Positions 1-8,097 of a DNA stretch of 21,286 nt are shown here, piece after piece. Position 1 is the stretch's first letter, and each line of letters opens with the position of its first letter. The stretch is taken from assembly GCA_002405435.1 (NCBI GenBank), contig DHLU01000041.1, positions 1 to 21,286 of the forward strand, given 5' to 3'. The position numbers and the translations under genes are program-made. Under the pieces are notes generated by a model. It worked only from the letters and a program-made list of their open reading frames with translations, did not search any database and was not told the DNA's origin. The DNA is from Flavobacteriales bacterium UBA4660. Lineage in GTDB: Bacteria > Bacteroidota > Bacteroidia > Flavobacteriales_D > Sanyastnellaceae.

Positions 1-1
1 C

Positions 2-1429
2 CCCTATCCGCCCGAACAATATCCGGTGGATGAGTGGAGTCGTCACCTGAAAGCCCATTATGAGGCCGGTAAAAAAGTGGTGCTCGCCGGGCGGCTGATG
101 GGGTTCCGCGGCAAGGGAAAGGCGAGTTTTTGTGAATTGCAGGACAGCACAGGGCGCATCCAGCTTTATATCAACCAAGACGAGGTATGTCCCGGAGAAG
201 ACAAATCTTTTTATCAGGATGTGTTCCTGCACCTGTTTGACCTCGGCGATTTTATTGGTGTGCGCGGCGAAATGTTTACCACCAAGGTGGGCGAAATTTC
301 CGTGAAGGTTTCAGAAATACGCATGTTGGCAAAAAGCCTCAAGCCCCTTCCGGTAGTGAAGGTCGATGCAGAGGGCCATGCGCACGATGTGGTTACCGAC
401 CCCGAATTCCGCTACCGGCAACGTTATGCTGACCTTGTCATCAACCCACACGTGCGCGAAACCTTCGAGAAGCGCACACGCATGGTGAACGCCTTGCGCA
501 CCTGGCTCAACGAGCGCGGCGCACTCGAAGTGGACACCCCTGTGCTGCAGCCCATTCCCGGTGGTGCTGCCGCGCGCCCCTTCATTACGCACCATAATGC
601 GCTCGACATTCCGCTGTACCTGCGTATTGCCAATGAACTTTACCTCAAACGGCTCATCGTGGGCGGTTTTGACTGGGTCTTTGAGTTTTCGCGCAACTTC
701 CGCAATGAGGGAATGGACCGCACGCACAACCCCGAGTTTACCATACTGGAGTTTTACGTGGCCTACAGGGATTATTACTGGATGATGGAGGCGACAGAGC
801 AGATGCTGGAGTATGCGGCCATTCAGACCAACGGCACTACCGAACTGGTAGTAGGTGGCCGCACGATCTCCATGAAAGCACCCTTCCCGCGTGTTTCGAT
901 CTACGCAGCCATCCGCCATCACACGGGTGAAGATATCAGCGGTATGGATGAGACCGCGTTGCGCCAGCTGTGCAGCAAGCTCGGTCTGCAGACGGATCCT
1001 TCGATGGGTCGTGCTAAGCTGATCGATGAGATCTTCGGTGCCGCCTGCGAGCCCCACTACATACAGCCCACCTTTATTACCGACCACCCGGTGGAGATGA
1101 GTCCGCTTACCAAAAAGCACCGCAGCAAGGCCGGACTGGTTGAGCGCTTCGAACTGATGGTCAATGGCAAGGAAGTCGCCAACGCCTACACCGAGCTGAA
1201 CGATCCGATTGAACAGCGCGAACGGTTTGAAGAGCAGGTGCGTCTTATGGAACGCGGCGACCACGAAGCCATGTTTATAGACCATGACTTTCTGCGCGCC
1301 CTGGAATACGGTATGCCGCCCACATCGGGTATTGGCTTCGGTATAGACCGTCTTTGTATGTTGTTTGCCGGAGAGGCCTCTATACAGGATGTGCTGCTTT
1401 TCCCGCAGATGCGCCCGGAAAAGGAATAA
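2..1429 (+). CDS. lysS: Lysyl-tRNA synthetase, class II (5' end outside window)
   Basis: Charges tRNA-Lys with lysine in the cytoplasm. The reading frame is open from base 2 (PYPPEQYPVDEW...), so the true start lies upstream of the window. A GTG at 26 is internal and should not be taken as the start. Visible in order are an OB-fold anticodon-binding domain (AGRLMGFRGKGKASF, LQDSTGRIQLY) and the catalytic core. The core has the lysine-enzyme signature IPGGAAARPFITHHNALD, class II motif 2 (FSRNFRNEGMDRTHNPEFT) and motif 3 (GIGFGIDRLCMLF). The protein ends at the usual MRP position (FPQMRPEKE) and lacks the C-terminal extension some Bacteroidota LysS carry (from general knowledge). The next gene starts 74 bp downstream on the same strand, and no promoter was recognised between them. 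Family assignment is essentially certain. Confidence 0.97.
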   Translation, partial: PYPPEQYPVDEWSRHLKAHYEAGKKVVLAGRLMGFRGKGKASFCELQDSTGRIQLYINQDEVCPGEDKSFYQDVFLHLFDLGDFIGVRGEMFTTKVGEISVKVSEIRMLAKSLKPLPVVKVDAEGHAHDVVTDPEFRYRQRYADLVINPHVRETFEKRTRMVNALRTWLNERGALEVDTPVLQPIPGGAAARPFITHHNALDIPLYLRIANELYLKRLIVGGFDWVFEFSRNFRNEGMDRTHNPEFTILEFYVAYRDYYWMMEATEQMLEYAAIQTNGTTELVVGGRTISMKAPFPRVSIYAAIRHHTGEDISGMDETALRQLCSKLGLQTDPSMGRAKLIDEIFGAACEPHYIQPTFITDHPVEMSPLTKKHRSKAGLVERFELMVNGKEVANAYTELNDPIEQRERFEEQVRLMERGDHEAMFIDHDFLRALEYGMPPTSGIGFGIDRLCMLFAGEASIQDVLLFPQMRPEKE

Positions 1430-1503
1430 TGCAGCCGTTGCCCGGGATATGTGCTGTCTGCTGACTGCCTGATGTATTCCGACTCTTTACCCCGCACTGA
1501 ACC

Positions 1504-2793
1504 ATGCTCAGCGTACACATAGAAAACGATCCGCTGTTTTTCGGCAAGGTTTCATACACCTGGTCTTTGTTTGCCCGCTTCCTGAGGCTGCCGTACCGGC
1601 TTACAGATTCTCGCGAAGTTGCGCAGCTCGTTATTGGCACCGGTGTCGATGACCACCTGCTGATCAGCCGGTCATTTTATCTGCGGCTCGCCGAAGGCCG
1701 TTACGATTTCAGAGATCACTTCGGTGCAGGGCCGGTGGTAACCGGCCGAGATGGTCAGCCCGACTACCTGTCGTCGGTCTTTTACCTGATCAACTCCTTG
1801 CAGGAACATCACGCATCGCATGCCGATGATGTGGGGCGTTTTCCCTACGAGCAATCTTGCCAGTACCATTACCGCGTGGCCGACAAGAACCTGGTGGCCG
1901 AATATTTCCATCGGCTCTTCACACACCTGAAGCCGCAACTGCCTGTGCAGGTTTTTCCCGCCCATGACAGTGCTGTGATGCTCAGCCACGACATTGACCT
2001 GGTATATGGGGCCGTGTGGGATGACGGGCGTGCAGCGCTCCGCTGCGGCCGGGTAGATATCGCCCTGCGCCTGCTCTTCAATGCGGTCTTGCAACGGCCC
2101 GACTGGTTCAATATGGACAAGATCATGCAGGCGGAGTCTGCGCATGGCCTGCGCTCGGTTTTTTTCTGGCTGGCCAACCGTGGCGCTGTCAATGCCCGAG
2201 AGGTCAACGCCGACTATGCCATCAACGATTCACGCATCCGTGCGCAAATGCTGCGGGTGCAAGGGCGTGGTTTTGAAAACGGCCTGCACAAGAGTATTTC
2301 TCAAGACAACCATCTGGAGGAGATGGCGCGTTTTGACCAGCGCCCCACGAGCAACCGCCAGCATTACCTGAAGTTTCGCTTGCCCGGGCTCTACCACCAG
2401 TGCGATGCGGCCGGTATTGATGTTGACTGCAGCCTGGGTTTTGCGGGTATGGCTGGTTTCCGCAATTCATGCGGACTTGCGTTCAGGCCCTACGACCTGG
2501 ATGCAGAACGCAGTTTCAGGGTGACCGAATGCCCGCTGGCTATTATGGATTTCTCTCTTTTCAAGTATATGGGGCTCGACGCCCGCGCCGCGCGGTACCA
2601 TATCCTTGACTTTCTCGACAAACACCGGCACAATGCCCTGGTATCTCTGCTGTGGCACAATACCTTTTTTTCCAGTGTTCAGTACCGCGATTATCCCGGG
2701 GTGTATACGGCCGTACTCGCCTGGCTTCACGAACAGCGCTGGGAGGCAGTGCTTCCCAGGGAAGCGGCCGGTCACCGGTTGTGTATCTCCTGA
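1504..2793 (+). CDS. DUF7033-type polysaccharide deacetylase-like protein
   Basis: A 429-residue protein resembling the Bacteroidota polysaccharide-deacetylase-like family with an N-terminal DUF7033 region. Residues 1 to about 150 form the DUF7033-like part. From about 155 comes a divergent NodB/CE4-like barrel: SHDID at 161-165 fits the metal-binding Asp motif, GLH at 260-262 a histidine motif, RQHYLKF around 285-291 and DCSLGFAGMAGFR at 308-320 the later motifs, and LLWHN with H385 the C-terminal histidine. No signal peptide or membrane segment is visible, so it is probably cytoplasmic. The substrate is unknown; cell-surface glycan metabolism is an inference from the fold. It follows lysS on the same strand and converges on the response regulator gene with only 19 bp between the stops. 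The ATG at 1504 is the first start in the frame and has no obvious ribosome binding site. Confidence 0.82.
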   Translation: MLSVHIENDPLFFGKVSYTWSLFARFLRLPYRLTDSREVAQLVIGTGVDDHLLISRSFYLRLAEGRYDFRDHFGAGPVVTGRDGQPDYLSSVFYLINSLQEHHASHADDVGRFPYEQSCQYHYRVADKNLVAEYFHRLFTHLKPQLPVQVFPAHDSAVMLSHDIDLVYGAVWDDGRAALRCGRVDIALRLLFNAVLQRPDWFNMDKIMQAESAHGLRSVFFWLANRGAVNAREVNADYAINDSRIRAQMLRVQGRGFENGLHKSISQDNHLEEMARFDQRPTSNRQHYLKFRLPGLYHQCDAAGIDVDCSLGFAGMAGFRNSCGLAFRPYDLDAERSFRVTECPLAIMDFSLFKYMGLDARAARYHILDFLDKHRHNALVSLLWHNTFFSSVQYRDYPGVYTAVLAWLHEQRWEAVLPREAAGHRLCIS

Positions 2794-2809
2794 AAGCCGG
2801 CCGGCGCTT
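2794..2809. terminator. Possible bidirectional terminator in a 19-bp convergent gap
   Basis: The gap between the two convergent stop codons contains the perfect palindrome GCCGGCCGGC (2796-2805), flanked by AAGC and GCTT, which can extend the stem with a small bulge. There is no clear T-run on either strand. This is a weak candidate, supported mainly by its position. Confidence 0.3.
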
Positions 2810-2812
2810 CGC

Positions 2813-3562
2813 TCAAAGAATGTTGATGCGGTCAGCGAGTTCGTCGCGGAAGTTTCCTCCAACCGGAATTTCTTTTCCAATGTCCTGCATAATCAGCTCG
2901 CTGCTCACGATAAACTCGATCTTGTCGAGGTTGACGATAAAGGACCGGTGAACCCGCTGAAAAGTTTTATGGGGCAGTTTCTTCTCGATATCCTTCATCG
3001 TACCATGGATGGTGAATTTGTGGTCGCGCGTGATGATCATCACATAATCTTTAAGCGCTTCCACATAGTAAACATCACTTGCATTGAGTTTGGTCAGCCT
3101 CGCATGGTGTTTGACAAAAAGGTAGTCTGCACTTTGTTTATAGCTGCTGAGTGATTTCAGCAGTTCGTTTTCAATTTTCAGTTCTTTCTCCTTACCGTGT
3201 TTGTGCACGGCCATTTCAATGCAGGTGTGAAGGTCAATCTCTTTAAACGGCTTCAGCACATAGCCATGCGGCTCGGAAATTTTAGCCTTTGCCAGGGTCG
3301 CTTCATCGCTGTGTGAGGTGAGGTAGATGACCGGTATGTCCTGGTCTCGCTTGATGGCCTGAGCCGCTTCTATACCTGTCATTTCCCCTTTCAGCTTGAT
3401 ATCCATAATTGCCAGGTCTGGCTTTAACTCCCTGGCCAGCTCAACCGCCTTTTCACCCGTATCTGCATAGCCGACTACATTATAGCCCATTTTTTTCAGG
3501 CTTTTTTCGATATCCTTTCGCACGATGCTCTCATCTTCGGTAATGAGAATTTTGATTTCCAT
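2813..3562 (-). CDS. LytTR-family response regulator
   Basis: A 249-residue two-domain response regulator. The receiver domain (about 1-120) has the acidic pocket E9-D10, the phospho-acceptor D54 (AIMDIKL), T82/S83 and K104 (LKPF). A short linker leads to a LytTR DNA-binding domain (about 150-248; DVYYVEALKDYVMI, FQRVHRSFIVNLDKIEF). On phosphorylation it would act as a transcription factor binding direct repeats upstream of its targets. I chose the ATG at 3562 (MEIKILITEDE): it begins exactly at the first receiver strand and leaves 10 bp after the kinase stop. An upstream in-frame start at 3589 would add nine residues and overlap the kinase. It is the last gene of the MORN-kinase-regulator operon, and the kinase is its obvious partner. 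Target genes cannot be read from this window. Confidence 0.93.
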   Translation of the reverse strand: MEIKILITEDESIVRKDIEKSLKKMGYNVVGYADTGEKAVELARELKPDLAIMDIKLKGEMTGIEAAQAIKRDQDIPVIYLTSHSDEATLAKAKISEPHGYVLKPFKEIDLHTCIEMAVHKHGKEKELKIENELLKSLSSYKQSADYLFVKHHARLTKLNASDVYYVEALKDYVMIITRDHKFTIHGTMKDIEKKLPHKTFQRVHRSFIVNLDKIEFIVSSELIMQDIGKEIPVGGNFRDELADRINIL

Positions 3563-3572
3563 GGTCTGCAGG

Positions 3573-6062
3573 TTATGATTTCTTTTCAAAGGTAATGGTG
3601 ATTGCTGTTCCTTTCACTGACCGAACATCGAGGGTGCCGTCGAGTTGTTCGGTCAGGGTGTACACGAGCTGGATGCCCAAGGAGTCCTGCTCGGCAAACT
3701 GAAAGTCAGCGGGAAGACCAATTCCGTCATCGGCTACCCTGAGGGTGACCTGCCCCTTTCGCTCTCTGATTTCCAATGTGATTTTCCCCTTTTTTCTACC
3801 CCTGAAGGCATATTTCAGCGCGTTGCTGATGAGCTCATTGACAATGAGGCCGCAGGGCACCGACTGGTCTATGCTCAGGTTGACCGGGTCGAGTTTGGTC
3901 ACCAGTTTTACCTCCGCCTGGCCGGTCTGGTAGCTTTGAAAGAGGTTGCTGGCCAAGGCCTGGAGGTATCCCCTGAAGTCGATGCTCGAGAAGTCGGTGG
4001 TACGGTAGAGGGTTTCATGGATGAACGACATGCTCTTTATACGCTGCTGGCTTTCCTTGAGCAGTTCTTTGGTGCGTTCGTCGCTGACGTACGAAGACTG
4101 CAGGCTCAGTATGCTCGATAAGACCTGTAGGTTGTTTTTTACACGGTGGTGTACCTCCTGTAGGGGCACTTCTTTTTCTTTCAGCGATTCGCGTATCCGG
4201 CGGTCTATTTGTTTGCGCTGCGTATTGTCGTAAACCAGACAAGACACTTCTTCAAGACGCTCATCTATGTAGACCGGGTTGACAAAAGCGAGCATCCACA
4301 CGGTATTTCCGTTTTTGTCGCGCAGGGCAAATTCAAACTGCTGGGGACGTCCACTAAATGCCTCATCCATTGCACCCAGTTGCCCCTGGTTGTGGATGGG
4401 ATCCATCAGGGGCTCCAGGTCTTTCCGGATATTTGAGCCCCGCCGGATGTTCAGCCCGAACTGCTCCTTCATGCTTTCACGGAAATTCTCATTGAGGGTG
4501 GTAATCCCGAAGTCGGGGTTCATTGTCCAGATCATCAGGTTTTCAGTGGAGTTGAAAATGGATTCCAGTTTGGCCTGTGTCTGTTTCCTTTCTTCAATCT
4601 GCAGGCGCAACTCCTCATTCATTTCTTCGGCGGCTTTCAGCCGGTATTGCTCGCGCAATAACTGAAGCCGCGTGCTGAGGTTGTCTGCAGTGACCTGTAT
4701 GGAAGGGCGGTTTTCGTAGACCGTGAGTGTCGCCTTAAGGCCCACAAAAATTTCGTTTCCCCCGCGGTCTGTAAGTTTCACCTCCCGATAAATGGCTTCT
4801 TCTCCTTCCCTGATTTTTTCAAAATCTTCACTTACTGTTCCCCTGAACGGTCGCGAGACAAAGTGGGTAAATTTTTTATCATATACCTCGTCCTCATCAG
4901 CGCATCCGAGCATCACCAGTCCGGCTTTGTTGACATATTTCATGAGGCCTTCGGTAAGTATAAAGACCCCATTGGGCGAGTTCTCCAACAGGTTTTTGAA
5001 CCGGTGCGCACTCTGCTCGAGCGCAAACTCGGCCTTTTTTCTGGCCGTGACATTGTACATCAATAATGCCTTCGTGCGAATCCCATGGTAGTCAACAAAA
5101 CCCCCGGAAAGCTCCAGGTACATCCATTCACCCCTGCCATTTACGCACCGTGCCTCAATTTTTCGCGTATGTTGCTGGTCGAGGCTTGTGCCTATTCTCC
5201 TCAGGTCGGCCGGGGATATGAAATCTGTGATGCGCCGCGCGATGGCACTCGACCGGTCTTTCAGGGAGAACAGGGCGGCAAACTGTTCATTGCAGTCGAT
5301 GATTACGTTCTGAGAAACAAAGGCTACCGCCTCCAGCGTTACATTGGAAAGTGCCCTAAACCGCTCTTCGCTTTCTCGAAGCGCTCCCTCAATTTTTTTC
5401 TTTTCAGAGATATCGATGAGCGTGCCCAGGATGATGTCTTCGTTTTTTTCTGTCTTTTCCAGAAACGCATTTTCCAGGCACGTGCATTCCGTTCCGTCTT
5501 TTCTCCGGAGGTCTATTTCGTAACTTGTTACTACCTTTTTCTGCTGAAGTTCATCGAGAAATTCCTTCCGTTTTCCAGGAAAAAGGTAAAAATCTTTTCC
5601 ATCGGTTCCGATAATTTCTTCTGATTTTTCGTAGCCCAGCAACCTGGCAAAGGCCTCGTTGCAGGCCACTATTTTTCCGTCTGATGCCACCTTGTATACA
5701 CCCGCTACATTACGTGTGAAGAGCGCGTCGTACTGAAGACCCGTAGCCCCTTCACCCCATTCCTGCAGATAACAGAGGGCGTGGGTGAAATCAGGTCTGA
5801 TTGCAGAGATATGCAACTGAAAATCTCCCCAGCCCAACTCAACATACCCTAACTCTTCCAACTTTCGAATGACCGACCGGCTGTTTTCCTGCCACGATGC
5901 CTGTCCGAGCGCAAACAGGAGGTTGTTTGATTCCCCCTCCTTCTCTCCAAGTAAGCGTCGGAATTGTTTGTTGGACTGCTCTACCTTCAGGTCCGATACC
6001 CTTACCACGCAGCGCGCTCCGCGTTCGTCCCTGAGATATTCTTCCCAACTACCCCCCATCAT
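3573..6062 (-). CDS. Multi-PAS HisKA_2-type sensor histidine kinase, soluble
   Basis: An 829-residue histidine kinase with no membrane segment, so a cytoplasmic sensor. Residues 1 to about 108 look like a degenerate PAS-type module. Clearer PAS domains follow at about 110-220, 232-340, 352-460 and 498-615, with a coiled coil at about 463-500. The dimerisation domain is HisKA_2 type (EVHHRVKNNLQ, likely phospho-site H639). The ATPase domain shows an N-box (NELISNALKYAF, N742 and N747), a G1 box (DDGIGLP, 778-784) and a G2 region (SLGIQL, about 794-799). The ATG at 6062 overlaps the TGA of the upstream MORN gene as ATGA, implying translational coupling; a second ATG follows directly. It presumably phosphorylates the adjacent LytTR regulator. 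No residues reveal a ligand or cofactor, so the input signal is unknown. Confidence 0.94.
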   Translation of the reverse strand: MMGGSWEEYLRDERGARCVVRVSDLKVEQSNKQFRRLLGEKEGESNNLLFALGQASWQENSRSVIRKLEELGYVELGWGDFQLHISAIRPDFTHALCYLQEWGEGATGLQYDALFTRNVAGVYKVASDGKIVACNEAFARLLGYEKSEEIIGTDGKDFYLFPGKRKEFLDELQQKKVVTSYEIDLRRKDGTECTCLENAFLEKTEKNEDIILGTLIDISEKKKIEGALRESEERFRALSNVTLEAVAFVSQNVIIDCNEQFAALFSLKDRSSAIARRITDFISPADLRRIGTSLDQQHTRKIEARCVNGRGEWMYLELSGGFVDYHGIRTKALLMYNVTARKKAEFALEQSAHRFKNLLENSPNGVFILTEGLMKYVNKAGLVMLGCADEDEVYDKKFTHFVSRPFRGTVSEDFEKIREGEEAIYREVKLTDRGGNEIFVGLKATLTVYENRPSIQVTADNLSTRLQLLREQYRLKAAEEMNEELRLQIEERKQTQAKLESIFNSTENLMIWTMNPDFGITTLNENFRESMKEQFGLNIRRGSNIRKDLEPLMDPIHNQGQLGAMDEAFSGRPQQFEFALRDKNGNTVWMLAFVNPVYIDERLEEVSCLVYDNTQRKQIDRRIRESLKEKEVPLQEVHHRVKNNLQVLSSILSLQSSYVSDERTKELLKESQQRIKSMSFIHETLYRTTDFSSIDFRGYLQALASNLFQSYQTGQAEVKLVTKLDPVNLSIDQSVPCGLIVNELISNALKYAFRGRKKGKITLEIRERKGQVTLRVADDGIGLPADFQFAEQDSLGIQLVYTLTEQLDGTLDVRSVKGTAITITFEKKS

Positions 6063-7573
6063 TCTTCAGACTTTGTTCTAATTTCTATTTTATCCCCATT
6101 AATGGCCACGGCTATGCCCATTTCGTAGGTTACCGAATGTGTCAACACACCGGTCGTGTCGTAATACTGCCATTCTCCCTGCAACTCTCCTCCCTCATAC
6201 TCCCCTTTCATTTTGGTAATGCCGTCAGCATACCAGTACCTGTGTTTGCCTGAGGGGAGACCATTGCTGTACTCTCCCTCAAAACCTGTTCGTCCATCCG
6301 CGTATTTCCAAATCCATTTGCCGTTTCTTTCTCCGTCAAGGTATTCGCCTTCCTCGGTGTGGTCATTTACCTGATGAAACCACTTCCCGTTTTTCAGCCC
6401 TGAAATGAATTCTCCCTGGGCGATAATTACCCCTGTGCTGTCGTATTCAATGCTGGTCCCGTCTTCTTTTCCTTTCCGGTAGTTTTCTTCCCTGCGGAGT
6501 GTACCATCAGCGAAATACCACTTCCAGTTTCCTGAGTAACTATCCGACTTGTAATTTCCTTTTTGCATCACCTTTCCGTTTTTAAAGTAAAACGTCCATG
6601 CTCCTTCCCGCTTTCCTTCAACATAACTTCCTTCAGCACTCAACTCACCTGTAGTAAAATAAAGTTTCCACGGTCCTGTGCGCCGTGACAAAGTGTCCAG
6701 CATACCTTCTCCCAGCAACACATCACGCGAAAAATCCCTGGTTGTCTGTAGCAGACCGTTTTCATCGTAGTAAAAAAAACTACCCTGCTTCATTCCCTTG
6801 TTGTAACCACCCACCACCCTGACCTTACCCGTCTCGTCATATTCCCTTCGTATATCCAAAATAAAATTGTTGTTGTCGTCTGTTACCAGCTGGTCCATGT
6901 CATAGGTCTCCAGCCGTTCGAGGCTTCCGTCTTTTTTGTAATACTTGAAAACTCCATTCTTTTTACCCGCCGTATAGTATCCTTCCGTCCGGGCCACCGA
7001 ACCTGGTGTCCACCAAGTCAACCAGGTTCCCGCGCGTTCCCCTTTTTCGTTGCTGCGGTTTATCCTTTCCTCTCCGTATAAAAACCCGTTTCTGTATGTC
7101 AACAGCGTTATGATTTCACCCGACTTGCTGTATTCCAGTCCCCTTCCTTCCTCTTTGTTATTAACAAAATTGATTTCCTTATGCAGCCCACCATCCGCAT
7201 AATAGTAGCGCGTAACCCCTTGTTTTACTCCTCGTTCCCAGGAGACACGATGGCTCAATACACCCTTATCCGTAAAGACCCTTTCTTCTCCCCACTTGAG
7301 ATCTTCGCGGTAGGTAATTTCTCTCTCCAGGGTACTGTCACTGCGGTAAAATTTCCAAAGAGAATCCAGCAGATAGTTTTTTCTGTTGCCCTCGGTTTTC
7401 AGGCCGCCGTCGTCGTAATAGGTTTTCCAGTACCCGTCTGGTTTTCCATTTTTCATACTACCTTCACTGGAAACCAGGCCATTGTCGTAATAGAATTTCA
7501 CATATTCGCCCTGGGCTGCAGCCAGTGCAGCCATGGACAGGCAAAGCAGGGTGATGATGTGTTCTTTTGTCAT
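6059..7573 (-). CDS. Exported MORN-variant (YwqK-like) repeat protein
   Basis: A 504-residue protein starting with a signal peptide (MTKEHIITLLCLSMAALAAAQ, cleavage probably after the Ala-rich stretch). The rest is tandem MORN-variant repeats of about 20-25 residues, roughly 18 copies. Each has a core like G-x-W-x-x-Y-x-x-x-G-x-L-x-x-E-G-x-Y-x-x-G-x-x-x-G, e.g. GPWKLYFTTGELSAEGSY, GAWTFYFKNGKVMQKGNY and GNWKWYFADGTLRREENY. Homologues are often auto-named 'toxin-antitoxin system YwqK family antitoxin', but nothing here indicates a toxin-antitoxin role. A longer frame reaches a TTG at 7624. I chose the ATG at 7573 because it gives a proper signal peptide and sits just after a -7-like element. 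It is the first gene of the operon with the PAS kinase and LytTR regulator, so a surface or envelope role linked to that signalling is possible but inferred. Confidence 0.88.
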   Translation of the reverse strand: MTKEHIITLLCLSMAALAAAQGEYVKFYYDNGLVSSEGSMKNGKPDGYWKTYYDDGGLKTEGNRKNYLLDSLWKFYRSDSTLEREITYREDLKWGEERVFTDKGVLSHRVSWERGVKQGVTRYYYADGGLHKEINFVNNKEEGRGLEYSKSGEIITLLTYRNGFLYGEERINRSNEKGERAGTWLTWWTPGSVARTEGYYTAGKKNGVFKYYKKDGSLERLETYDMDQLVTDDNNNFILDIRREYDETGKVRVVGGYNKGMKQGSFFYYDENGLLQTTRDFSRDVLLGEGMLDTLSRRTGPWKLYFTTGELSAEGSYVEGKREGAWTFYFKNGKVMQKGNYKSDSYSGNWKWYFADGTLRREENYRKGKEDGTSIEYDSTGVIIAQGEFISGLKNGKWFHQVNDHTEEGEYLDGERNGKWIWKYADGRTGFEGEYSNGLPSGKHRYWYADGITKMKGEYEGGELQGEWQYYDTTGVLTHSVTYEMGIAVAINGDKIEIRTKSEE

Positions 7574-7578
7574 TGAGG

Positions 7579-7586
7579 CAAAATTG
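7579..7586 (-). promoter_or_regulatory. Probable -7 element for the MORN-kinase-regulator operon
   Basis: On the - strand the sequence CAATTTTG matches the Bacteroidota -7 consensus TAnnTTTG at all but the first base. It ends 5 bp upstream of the ATG at 7573, so a start site about 6 nt downstream would give an essentially leaderless mRNA. No convincing -33 element is present. Confidence 0.4.
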
Positions 7587-7648
7587 CGCGATTTCTTTTC
7601 CTTTCTGCTCAATTTCCTTTCCAAAGTTCTCCTTTACACACCTTACCC

Positions 7649-7690
7649 ATTACTATTATATTTTAAAAAGAATAGTTATAGATCATTAGG
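7649..7690. other. AT-rich tract, candidate DNA unwinding element
   Basis: A 42-bp stretch made almost entirely of A and T (includes TATTATATTTTAAAAAG at about 7654-7670) in an otherwise GC-balanced window. It lies just left of the abutting DnaA-box-like pair at 7693-7710 and marks the point where G/C strand bias changes sign. It could alternatively be ordinary promoter-proximal AT-rich DNA, although the nearest start codon is about 75 bp away. Confidence 0.4.
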
Positions 7691-7692
7691 GC

Positions 7693-7710
7693 TGTTAATA
7701 CTGTTGAAAA
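7693..7710 (+). repeat. Two abutting DnaA-box-like 9-mers
   Basis: TGTTAATAC and TGTTGAAAA follow each other with no gap and differ from TGTGGATAA-type boxes at two or three positions each. A similar abutting pair, TGTTGATAT-CGTGGGAAA, occurs at 8029-8046 at the other end of the gene-free region. Phased weak boxes next to an AT-rich tract are characteristic of origins, but these matches are degenerate. Confidence 0.4.
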
Positions 7711-7993
7711 GCCTCGTGGAGGAGGGATGCGGAACAGGATATACCCAATCGACAAACAGACTATGAACAAGCTTTCAACGGTGTTATGGGCTGAATTACA
7801 CCCAAATGAGCGTGCTGTACCCAACGTCGCGTACAGAGGGCAAGCAGGGATGTGCATAGGACCGGGGTTGCTCCGTATAGTGCACAGAACTGTGGAGAAA
7901 GTGGGGATAAGAACTGACAGAAGAAACAACGCTGGGGTGAAAACTTCATTAAGCCAGTACATGCCAGGGAAAAGCAATTTTGTTTGTGCTTTG

Positions 7994-8002
7994 TTATGCA
8001 CA
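7994..8002 (-). repeat. DnaA box TTATGCACA
   Basis: An exact match to the general DnaA-box consensus TTATNCACA, within the candidate origin. It is the only perfect box noticed in this region. A single 9-mer can occur by chance, so its weight comes from the neighbouring degenerate boxes and the strand-bias switch. Confidence 0.45.
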
Positions 8003-8084
8003 GCTATCACACAGAAAAACACCGCCTTTGTTGATATCGTGGGAAACTTCGCGCAAGGGTATGATAAATAGGGGATTGAGGCTA

Positions 8085-8092
8085 TATTTTTG
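8085..8092 (+). promoter_or_regulatory. -7 promoter element of the rpiB operon
   Basis: TATTTTTG is an exact match to the Bacteroidota -7 consensus TAnnTTTG. It ends 5 bp before the rpiB ATG at 8098, so transcription would start at or next to the start codon and the mRNA would be leaderless or nearly so. No clear -33 TTTG lies at the expected distance upstream. Confidence 0.55.
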
Positions 8093-8097
8093 ACCCT

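Larger units (their letters stand above)
7587..8047. other. Candidate chromosomal replication origin (oriC)
   Basis: This gene-free region between divergent units has several origin-like features. An AT-rich tract at 7649-7690 could be the unwinding element. DnaA-box-like 9-mers follow: TGTTAATAC (7693-7701) directly abutting TGTTGAAAA (7702-7710), CGTGGAGGA (7715-7723), TGTGCATAG (7851-7859), TGTGGAGAA (7891-7899), TGGGGATAA (7902-7910), a perfect TTATGCACA (7994-8002), and TGTTGATAT (8029-8037) directly abutting CGTGGGAAA (8038-8046). By hand count the + strand has 2 G and 21 C in 7591-7660 but 22 G and 8 C in 7671-7740. Bacteroidota origins need not lie beside dnaA (established). No annotated gene explains the region. 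Most boxes are imperfect, so this remains a hypothesis. Confidence 0.5.

Noticed and set aside
311..1285. A 324-codon open frame antisense to lysS
   Set aside because: It lies entirely within the well-supported lysS coding region, and its translation shows no recognisable domain. Long antisense frames are common in GC-rich genes.
5085..5624. A 179-codon + strand frame inside the histidine kinase gene
   Set aside because: It is antisense to clear PAS-domain coding sequence, and the translation is not protein-like.
6059..7573. The MORN gene as a toxin-antitoxin antitoxin (YwqK name)
   Set aside because: The product is exported and no toxin gene is adjacent. The name comes from automated annotation of similar repeats, so I describe it only as a repeat protein.
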